From Pseudomonadota bacterium (lineage in GTDB: Bacteria > Pseudomonadota > Alphaproteobacteria > Caulobacterales > Caulobacteraceae), in NCBI GenBank assembly GCA_023432855.1, contig JAEZEZ010000009.1, positions 1 through 14,428 of the forward strand: 14,428 nt of DNA, given 5' to 3'. Below the pieces are notes generated by a model. It searched no databases. It saw nothing but the letters and a program-made list of their open reading frames with translations, and was not told where the DNA came from. Shown here in pieces: positions 9,495 through 14,428 of the stretch; within the stretch, counting starts at the first letter, position 1, and every line of letters begins with the position of its first letter. The position numbers and the translations under genes were made by a program.

Positions 9495-10322
9495 GTGTCA
9501 GAAGCGCGCGTCATCGTCGTCGGCAACGAAAAGGGCGGGGCCGGCAAGTCCACCATCGCCATCCACCTGACCACGGCTCTGGCCTGGCAGGACGCCAAGG
9601 TCGCCATCATCGACCTGGACCTGCGACAGCAGTCGCTGGGTCGCTTCCTGGCCAGCCGCCGCGCCTGGCTGGCGGCGTCGGAAGCCACTGCGCCCATGCC
9701 GCTGGAGTTTGGGCTGGGCGACAAGCCCGCCGTGCTGGCCGAGAACGATCCGGCCGAGGCCATGCGCCGCTTCGAGGACGCCCTGGCCCAGGCCCGGGCC
9801 GAGGCCGACTTCGTGGTGCTCGACACGCCCGGCGGCGACACGCCGTTCTCGCGCGCGGCTCACGCGGCCGCCGACCTGATCATCACCCCGATGAACGACA
9901 GCTTCGTCGATTTCGACCTGCTGGGCTCGGTCGATCCGGTGACGCTCGAGCTCGGGCGGCCGTCGATCTACGCCGAGACGGTGTGGAACGCCCGCAAGGC
10001 GCGCGCCCTGACCGACGGGCGTTCGATCGACTGGATCGTGCTGCGCAACCGCCTCGCTGTCACCGAGGCCCGCAACCGCAAGCGTCTGGACGAGCGTATC
10101 CAGGCGCTGAGCCGACGTGTCGGCTTCCGGGTCGGACCCGGGCTGCGCGACCGCGTCATCTATCGCGAGCTGTTCCCCTTCGGCCTGACCGTGGCCGACC
10201 TGTCGCCGCAGATCCGGCCCGTCGCCGTGTCACTGGCCCATGTGGCCGCGCGCCAGGAGCTGCGCTCGCTGCTGCAGTCGCTGAATCTGGAAACCCGCCC
10301 GTTGACCGCGACCGCCGCCTGA
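9495..10322 (+). CDS. mipZ: Division-site regulator MipZ (ParA/MinD-type ATPase)
   Basis: A 275-residue ATPase that, in Caulobacter, binds ParB at the poles and forms a bipolar gradient that blocks FtsZ assembly, restricting division to midcell. The deviant Walker A box KGGAGKST is at 13-20, with Lys13 the signature lysine. Switch I region IIDLDLRQQS is at 38-47 with Asp40 and Asp42, and the Walker B/switch II segment is DTPGGD at 110-115. The stretches PMNDSFVDFDLLG, VLRNRLAVTEARNRKRL and VGFRVGPGLRDRVIYRELF are distinctive of MipZ rather than of ParA or MinD. The start is a GTG at 9495, giving MSEARVIVVGNEKGG; the upstream G-rich run is a modest ribosome binding site. The J-domain gene follows after 15 bases. 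Full length; strongest lineage marker in the window. Confidence 0.95.
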   Translation: MSEARVIVVGNEKGGAGKSTIAIHLTTALAWQDAKVAIIDLDLRQQSLGRFLASRRAWLAASEATAPMPLEFGLGDKPAVLAENDPAEAMRRFEDALAQARAEADFVVLDTPGGDTPFSRAAHAAADLIITPMNDSFVDFDLLGSVDPVTLELGRPSIYAETVWNARKARALTDGRSIDWIVLRNRLAVTEARNRKRLDERIQALSRRVGFRVGPGLRDRVIYRELFPFGLTVADLSPQIRPVAVSLAHVAARQELRSLLQSLNLETRPLTATAA

Positions 10323-10337
10323 GCCCATGGCTGGGCG

Positions 10338-10760
10338 GTGATCTACCTCCTGGCCATCGCAGTCCTCGGCGCCCTCATCTGGCTCGGCCGCCGCGGCCCG
10401 AAGAAGCCCAACGAATGGCGCGCCGCCGCCGGCATCATCGGCATCGCCTGCGTGGTCGCCGGCGTGGCCACCGCCATCCGCGGGCTGGTGCCGGCCGGCG
10501 TCATCATTACCGTGGTGGGCCTGGCCATCAGTCTGGCGGCGCGGCGGACCATCGCCGTGCCCTGGGGCCCCATGACCGAGGCCCAGGCCCGCCGCATCCT
10601 CGGGGTCGGGGAGGGGGCGACGGCGGATGAGATCCAGGCCGCCTATCGTTCGCAGATGCGAGACGCACACCCCGACCGCGGAGGCCAGGCGGCGGAGGCG
10701 GCGCGGCTCAACGCCGCCCGCGACCGGCTGTTGAAGACCCCGCGCAGGGCCGCGTCATAA
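10338..10760 (+). CDS. Membrane-anchored J-domain protein
   Basis: A 140-residue type III J-protein. Hydrophobic segments at about 2-16, 30-48 and 51-68 place the N-terminal half in the membrane. A short C-terminal J-domain (about 79-133) has TEAQARRILGVGEGATADEIQ, the AYR...MRDAHPDRGG core with HPD at 111-113, and a terminal helix ARLNAARDRLL. The HPD motif is intact, so it should stimulate the ATPase of an Hsp70 such as DnaK at the membrane. The layout resembles Pam18/Tim14-like proteins. The GTG at 10338 is used because the nearby ATG at 10327 runs into a stop after four codons; GGGCG precedes it. It lies 15 bases after mipZ and is very likely co-transcribed with it. Client proteins are unknown; a link to division is only suggested by position. 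Confidence 0.85.
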   Translation: MIYLLAIAVLGALIWLGRRGPKKPNEWRAAAGIIGIACVVAGVATAIRGLVPAGVIITVVGLAISLAARRTIAVPWGPMTEAQARRILGVGEGATADEIQAAYRSQMRDAHPDRGGQAAEAARLNAARDRLLKTPRRAAS

Positions 10761-10779
10761 CCAAAGCGTGATCGGCCAG

Positions 10780-10797
10780 GGCCGGCCTCAGCCGGCC
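10780..10797. terminator. GC-rich hairpin over the carboxypeptidase stop codon
   Basis: GGCCGGC (10780-10786), loop CTCA, then GCCGGCC (10791-10797) form a 7-bp perfect stem. The loop contains the TGA stop of the leftward carboxypeptidase gene (10788-10790). The J-protein gene ends at 10760, so the stem lies in the 27-base convergent gap and could stop rightward transcription. It lacks a T-run, so it is a weak terminator candidate. Confidence 0.35.
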
Positions 10798-12206
10798 TTC
10801 AGCACCAGGCAGGGCACCTTCTTGGCCTTCAGGGTCTCGCACGCCGCCTTGGCGGCGTCCTGGGTCAGGTGCAGGTAGCGGGTGCGGTACCAGCCGCTGG
10901 CGGTCTGCACCTGGCCCTCGGCCTCGCCGAAGTGGTCGGAGAACCGCTTGCCCACCTGCTTGAGCCAGGCGTTGGCGTCGCCGCGGGTCTTGAAGGCGCC
11001 GACCTGCACGGCCCAGGTGGCGTTCGGGTCGCGTTTGGGCTTGGTGGCGGCAGGCTTCGGCTTGGCCGTGGCGGGCTTGGTCGCCGGCGGCTTGGGCGCC
11101 TCGACCGGGACCATGGCGGCCAGCACCATCTCGCGCGGCTCTTCCTGGGGGTCCGGGATCGGGCGCATGGTGGCCGATCCCTGGCGGCCGCGCAGGGCGG
11201 CGGCGTTCAGGTCGCCGGTCAGGTCGCGCGAACGGACGGCGGCCGGGGCGGGGGTCGAGGGCGGGGTGCGGTCGCCCTGGCTGAGTTCGGCGTAGCTGAC
11301 CGGGCCCTCGGGCATGGGCGGGTTGAACATGGCCTGGGCGACGGTGATCAGTTCGCCGCGCTCGCGGCGGCGGATGACGTCGAAGCCGGCGTTCAGCAGC
11401 TCGGCCACGTGGTTGTTGCGCGCCGCGGTCGAGGATCCGCCCAGCATCACCGTGATCAGCCGGCGACCGTCGCGCACGCTGGAAGCCACGAGGTTGTAGC
11501 CCGATGCGTTGGTGAAGCCGGTCTTCATGCCGTCGACGCCGGGCATGGAGTGCAGCAGCCCGTTGGTGTTGCGCATCTCGCGCCCCTGGAACACCCAGGT
11601 CTTCTGGCTGAAGTAGGGGTAGTACTGCGGATAGTCGCGCATCACCGCGCGAGCCAGGATGGCGATGTCGCGGGCGCTGGAGATCTGGCGGCTGTCGGGC
11701 AGGCCGTGCGGATTGACGAAGCGGGTCTGGGTCATGCCCAGTTCCTGGGCCTTGATGGTCATCAGGGCGGCGAAGCGGGACTCCGACCCGCCGACCTTCT
11801 CGGCCAGGGCCACGGCCACGTCGTTGGCCGACTTGATGGCCAGCGCGCGGATGGCGTCGTCCACCGACAGGGTCTGGCCGGCCGGCAGGCCCAGCTTGGA
11901 CGGCGGCTGGGCCGCGGCGCGGGGCGACATCATGACCCGGTCGTCGAGGCTGATGCGGCCCTCGGCCAGCGCCTCGAAGGTCAGGTAGAGCGTCATCACC
12001 TTGGTGATCGAGGCGGGATAGCGGCGGTCGTCCGCGCGGCGGGCGTAGAGCACTTCGCCGCTCTCGGCGTCCACGACGATGGCGGCGTATTTCGCGGAGT
12101 CCGCAGGGCTTGCGTGGGCGGGGGCGACCCCCAGGCCTAGCGGCGCGAGCACCGTGGCGATGGCGATGAGAAGCGCGAAGGCTAGCCGGCGGGCGGGTGT
12201 GATCAT
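10788..12206 (-). CDS. D-alanyl-D-alanine carboxypeptidase with C-terminal SPOR domain
   Basis: A 472-residue periplasmic penicillin-binding protein of the DacA (peptidase S11) type, which trims the terminal D-Ala from peptidoglycan stem peptides. The signal peptide is MITPARRLAFALLIAIATVL up to APAHA. The active-site motifs are SITK (Ser66, Lys69), SAN (126-128) and KTG (227-229). A long Pro/Ala/Lys-rich linker with repeated AKP/TKP units (about 360-395) leads to a SPOR domain at the end (WAVQVGAFKTRGDANAWL through the final CETLKAKKVPCLVLKAG). The SPOR domain should carry the enzyme to septal glycan. The ATG at 12206 is preferred over a GTG at 12233 because it gives a normal signal peptide. 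The gene converges on the mipZ/J-protein pair and diverges from the phasin gene. Confidence 0.93.
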   Translation of the reverse strand: MITPARRLAFALLIAIATVLAPLGLGVAPAHASPADSAKYAAIVVDAESGEVLYARRADDRRYPASITKVMTLYLTFEALAEGRISLDDRVMMSPRAAAQPPSKLGLPAGQTLSVDDAIRALAIKSANDVAVALAEKVGGSESRFAALMTIKAQELGMTQTRFVNPHGLPDSRQISSARDIAILARAVMRDYPQYYPYFSQKTWVFQGREMRNTNGLLHSMPGVDGMKTGFTNASGYNLVASSVRDGRRLITVMLGGSSTAARNNHVAELLNAGFDVIRRRERGELITVAQAMFNPPMPEGPVSYAELSQGDRTPPSTPAPAAVRSRDLTGDLNAAALRGRQGSATMRPIPDPQEEPREMVLAAMVPVEAPKPPATKPATAKPKPAATKPKRDPNATWAVQVGAFKTRGDANAWLKQVGKRFSDHFGEAEGQVQTASGWYRTRYLHLTQDAAKAACETLKAKKVPCLVLKAG

Positions 12207-12210
12207 GACA

Positions 12211-12286
12211 ACGTCCGTCGCAAAAATGCACACAGGACGTCCGTCCCTGTGACGCCCCGAAGTCCTTTATGATCCGTTCAGAACGG
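12211..12286 (-). promoter_or_regulatory. Symmetric and repeated motifs in the carboxypeptidase leader
   Basis: Three signals lie upstream of the ATG at 12206. ACGTCCGTC occurs twice as a direct repeat (12211-12219 and 12237-12245, 26 bases apart). CACAGG (12231-12236) and CCTGTG (12246-12251) form an inverted repeat. CCGTTC-a-GAACGG (12274-12286) is a perfect 13-base palindrome that looks like an operator. No convincing -35/-10 pair was found on the minus strand. Which protein binds, if any, is unknown. Confidence 0.35.
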
Positions 12287-12369
12287 TTTCTCTAGGGTAA
12301 ACAAGCGTGGCGCGAGTTTTTGCCGCGCAGCGTCGCAGGCCCGATTCCGCCGGGGTTTCCGGTGAAATG

Positions 12370-12417
12370 GTGCAGTGCACAAAAATTCTTGACAGATGTT
12401 CGCACATGCGGGATAAC
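12370..12417 (+). promoter_or_regulatory. Near-consensus promoter of the phasin gene, with upstream palindrome
   Basis: TTGACA at 12389-12394 and GATAAC at 12412-12417 are separated by 17 bases, an excellent sigma-70-type match that predicts transcription from about 12424 and a leader of about 50 bases. GTGCA-g-TGCAC (12370-12380), a perfect 11-base palindrome, ends 8 bases before the -35 element. TGC...GCA-type symmetry is known for PhaR, the phasin repressor, in other alphaproteobacteria. The promoter is read directly; the PhaR link is a guess. Confidence 0.75.
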
Positions 12418-12474
12418 GGCGCCATCCCAACACGCGCGGCCCCCGCCGCCGCATCCGAACTCAGGAGTGACGAC

Positions 12475-12912
12475 ATGAAAAAGGCCGCCGAAACCATCCA
12501 GGACACCACCGAGCGCTTCACCGCCGCTGGCGACCAGGCTTTCCGTGAAGGCGTCGAGAAGTCGCTGGGCGCGCTGAACGAAGTCAACGCCGCCGGCAAG
12601 CGCAACCTGGAAGCCGTCGTCGAGTCCGTCACCGCGGCCACCCGCGGCGCCGAGACCCTGGGCGCCCAGACCCTGGCCTTCACCAAGAAGAACTGGGAAG
12701 ACAGCGTCAACGCCGCCCAGGCCCTGGCCCAGGCCAAGTCGGTCCAGGAAGCTATCGAAGTCCAGACCACCTGGGCCAAGAGCGCCATCGAATCGTACCT
12801 GGCCGAAATGACCCGCGCGACCGACATCGTGTCAGCCTCGGTGAAGGACAGCTTCAAGCCGCTGAACGAGCGCGCCACCGCCGCCGTCGAGCGCTTCCAG
12901 TCCGCGCGCTAA
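12475..12912 (+). CDS. Phasin family protein
   Basis: A 145-residue, almost wholly helical protein with the pattern of Phasin_2 family members: MKKAAETIQDTTERFTAAGD, a repeated Glu/Ala-rich amphipathic stretch, and EAIEVQTTWAKSAIESYLAE (near 101-120), which is the most recognisable block. Phasins coat polyhydroxyalkanoate granules in the cytoplasm and affect granule size; some members have other roles. There are no cysteines and no signal peptide. The ATG at 12475 has AGGAG about 8 bases upstream, and a strong promoter ends only 58 bases before it; an open frame reaching back to 12307 crosses that promoter and is not used. The codons are strongly biased to common C/G-ending forms (GCC, GTC, CTG, AAG), which with the strong promoter and terminator suggests high expression. 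The gene is monocistronic. Confidence 0.88.
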   Translation: MKKAAETIQDTTERFTAAGDQAFREGVEKSLGALNEVNAAGKRNLEAVVESVTAATRGAETLGAQTLAFTKKNWEDSVNAAQALAQAKSVQEAIEVQTTWAKSAIESYLAEMTRATDIVSASVKDSFKPLNERATAAVERFQSAR

Positions 12913-12940
12913 GCCGCAGACTGCAGACTGAGCCTTTGGA

Positions 12941-12978
12941 GGCCCGGGACGGGGAACCGTCCCGGGCCTTCGCATTTT
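12941..12978 (+). terminator. Intrinsic terminator of the phasin gene
   Basis: A perfect 12-bp stem, GGCCCGGGACGG (12941-12952) with CCGTCCCGGGCC (12957-12968), closes a GGAA loop. It is followed by TTCGCATTTT. It starts 28 bases after the phasin stop codon. This is the strongest rho-independent terminator in the window. Confidence 0.9.
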
Positions 12979-13110
12979 AACCGTCTCGAAGCTTCGTCAT
13001 GCGACGTTAAGCATGTGGGGCTTTCGTCTCGGCCCCTTCCAAAGAGCCGGAGTTGTCATATCTAATCCACGAGTCCGGGCTGTAGCCCATCTAAGTCGGG
13101 GATCGCGTCG

Positions 13111-13440
13111 GTGACCGAGCGTAAGCAAGGCGATCAGGGACAGAACGGCGCCACAGGCGTCGTCACGGAGGTCAAGCCGAAGGTAGCCAAGCCTTCGCTT
13201 TACCGCGTGCTGATCCTGAACGACGACTACACCCCGATGGAGTTCGTGGTTTACGTCCTCGAGCGGTTCTTCAACAAATCCCGCGAGGACGCGACCCGCA
13301 TCATGCTGCACGTGCACCAGCACGGCGTCGGCGTGTGCGGCGTGTTCACCTACGAAGTGGCCGAGACCAAGGTGGCGCAGGTGATCGACACCGCGCGCCG
13401 GCATCAGCACCCGCTCCAGTGCACCATGGAAAAAGACTAG
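13111..13440 (+). CDS. clpS: ClpS adaptor for ClpAP protease
   Basis: A 109-residue adaptor that delivers N-end-rule substrates to ClpA. A flexible N-terminal tail (1-27) precedes the core. The core has YRVLILNDDYTPMEFVVYVL (31-50), in which Asn37, Asp38 and Asp39 line the N-degron pocket together with Met43. HVHQHGVG (67-74) gives the conserved histidine, and AYEVAET-like sequence follows (TYEVAETKVAQVI, 80-92). The start is a GTG at 13111; GGGGAT about 9 bases before it is a fair ribosome binding site. It follows the phasin terminator, so it needs its own promoter in 12979-13110, where TATCTAAT (13059-13066) and a GAGTC (13071-13075) are seen but no clear -35. clpA starts 9 bases later. In Caulobacter, ClpS acts with ClpAP in regulated proteolysis. 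Confidence 0.95.
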   Translation: MTERKQGDQGQNGATGVVTEVKPKVAKPSLYRVLILNDDYTPMEFVVYVLERFFNKSREDATRIMLHVHQHGVGVCGVFTYEVAETKVAQVIDTARRHQHPLQCTMEKD

Positions 13441-13449
13441 GAGCCGCCA

Positions 13450-14428
13450 GTGCCGTCCTTCTCGCGTCACCTCGAAGAGACCCTTCACCGGGCGGTGGCC
13501 TACGCCAACGAGCGCAGCCACGAATACGCCACCCTCGAGCACCTGCTGCTTGCGCTGGCCGACGATCCCGAGGCGCAGACCGTCCTGCGCGCCTGCAGCG
13601 TCGACCTGAACGTGCTGAAGGCGGGGCTGTCCAACTACGTCGACCATGAGCTGACCGCCCTGGTGGTCGAGGACGGCGAGGACGCCAAGCCGACCGCGGG
13701 CTTCCAGCGCGTCATCCAGCGCGCGGTCATCCACGTGCAGTCGTCCGGCCGCGACGAGGTCACCGGCGCCAACGTGCTGGTCGCCGTCTTCTCCGAGCGC
13801 GAGAGCCACGCCGCCTATTTCCTGCAGGAGCAGGAGATGACCCGCTACGACGCGGTCAACTTCATCGCCCACGGCATCGCCAAGAAGCCGGGCGCCTCCG
13901 AGCCGCGCGCGGTCAAGGGCGCGGCCACCGAGGAGGCCGACGAGCGCACCACGCGGCCCGGCGCCGGCGAGGCGCTTGAGGCCTACTGCGTCGACCTCAA
14001 CGAGAAGGCCCGCGAGGGCAAGGTTGACCCGCTGATCGGCCGCACGGCCGAGGTCGAGCGCGCCATCCAGATCCTGTGCCGCCGCACCAAGAACAACCCG
14101 CTGCTGGTCGGCGACCCGGGCGTGGGCAAGACGGCCATCGCCGAGGGCCTGGCCCGCAAGATCGTCACCGGCGAGGTGCCCGACGTGCTGGCCGACGCCA
14201 CCATCTACTCGATGGACATGGGCGCGCTGCTGGCCGGCACCCGCTACCGCGGCGACTTCGAGGAGCGGGTCAAGCAGGTGGTCAAGGAACTGGAGGCGCA
14301 TGACAACGCCATCCTGTTCATCGACGAGATCCACACGGTGATCGGCGCGGGGGCCACCTCCGGCGGGGCCATGGACGCGTCCAACCTGCTCAAGCCGGCG
14401 CTGGCCTCGGGCACGCTGCGCTGCATGG
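13450..14428 (+). CDS. clpA: ATP-dependent Clp protease ATPase subunit ClpA (5' part, cut by window end)
   Basis: The first 326 residues of the AAA+ unfoldase that feeds proteins into ClpP. The N-domain begins MPSFSRHLEETLHRAVAYAN and has two helical repeats (about 1-140) where ClpS docks. After an acidic linker (about 145-175), the first AAA+ module starts with LIGRTAEVERAIQIL (195-209), Walker A GDPGVGKT (221-228), the pore-loop segment around GTRYRGDFEER (263-273), and Walker B ILFIDE (288-293). The frame stays open to the last base, so the truncation is from the window only. The start is a GTG at 13450, with TAGGAG (the clpS stop codon plus GAG) about 7 bases upstream. The 9-base gap and shared stop/ribosome-site sequence suggest translational coupling with clpS. 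Confidence 0.95.
   Translation, partial: MPSFSRHLEETLHRAVAYANERSHEYATLEHLLLALADDPEAQTVLRACSVDLNVLKAGLSNYVDHELTALVVEDGEDAKPTAGFQRVIQRAVIHVQSSGRDEVTGANVLVAVFSERESHAAYFLQEQEMTRYDAVNFIAHGIAKKPGASEPRAVKGAATEEADERTTRPGAGEALEAYCVDLNEKAREGKVDPLIGRTAEVERAIQILCRRTKNNPLLVGDPGVGKTAIAEGLARKIVTGEVPDVLADATIYSMDMGALLAGTRYRGDFEERVKQVVKELEAHDNAILFIDEIHTVIGAGATSGGAMDASNLLKPALASGTLRCM

Noticed and set aside
12307..12474. N-terminal extension of the phasin frame
   Set aside because: It contains the -35/-10 promoter and would lie upstream of the predicted transcription start; AGGAG precedes the ATG at 12475.

Overview
The window looks like a chromosomal segment of a high-GC alphaproteobacterium of the order Caulobacterales (Caulobacter, Phenylobacterium or Brevundimonas type). 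The main evidence is a clear MipZ division-site regulator beside a J-domain protein and panC, a clpS-clpA pair, and GANTC sites (the CcrM target) upstream of mipZ. The genus cannot be fixed from sequence reading alone. No rRNA, tRNA, CRISPR array, prophage or transposase was found. No gene-free stretch exceeds 300 bases; the two longest are 4275-4551, filled by palindromic repeats, and 12207-12474, a divergent control region.

Left part (1-6552): a small all-helical protein of unknown function is read leftward. It diverges from a leucine/isovalerate catabolic cluster read rightward: liuB (methylcrotonyl-CoA carboxylase beta subunit), liuC (methylglutaconyl-CoA hydratase), a DUF3667 membrane protein with a zinc ribbon, and liuD (biotin-carrying alpha subunit). 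LiuB and LiuD form the carboxylase that makes 3-methylglutaconyl-CoA, and LiuC hydrates it to HMG-CoA. The dehydrogenase (liuA) and HMG-CoA lyase (liuE) are not in the window. Two repeat elements interrupt the cluster, one between liuB and liuC and one before liuD.

Middle part (6553-8623): a DUF559 putative nuclease gene lies between two inverted copies of a mosaic palindromic repeat, and its likely translation signals come from the repeat edge. A DUF1489 gene follows. It converges on panC (pantothenate synthetase), with a 23-bp inverted repeat between their ends.

Right-middle part (8699-12206): an envelope and division neighbourhood. It holds a SPOR-domain lipoprotein, mipZ, a membrane-anchored J-domain protein and, convergent to them, a D,D-carboxypeptidase with a C-terminal SPOR domain. 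SPOR domains bind septal peptidoglycan and MipZ positions FtsZ, so these genes plausibly act at the division site.

Right end (12475-14428): a phasin-family gene with a near-consensus promoter and a strong intrinsic terminator, followed by clpS and the start of clpA, which the window edge cuts.

The most unusual signals are the repeat-flanked DUF559 cassette, the repeat elements inside the liu cluster, the DUF3667 gene placed between liuC and liuD, and two SPOR proteins on either side of mipZ. I found no wholly new multi-gene system that the sequence clearly supports.
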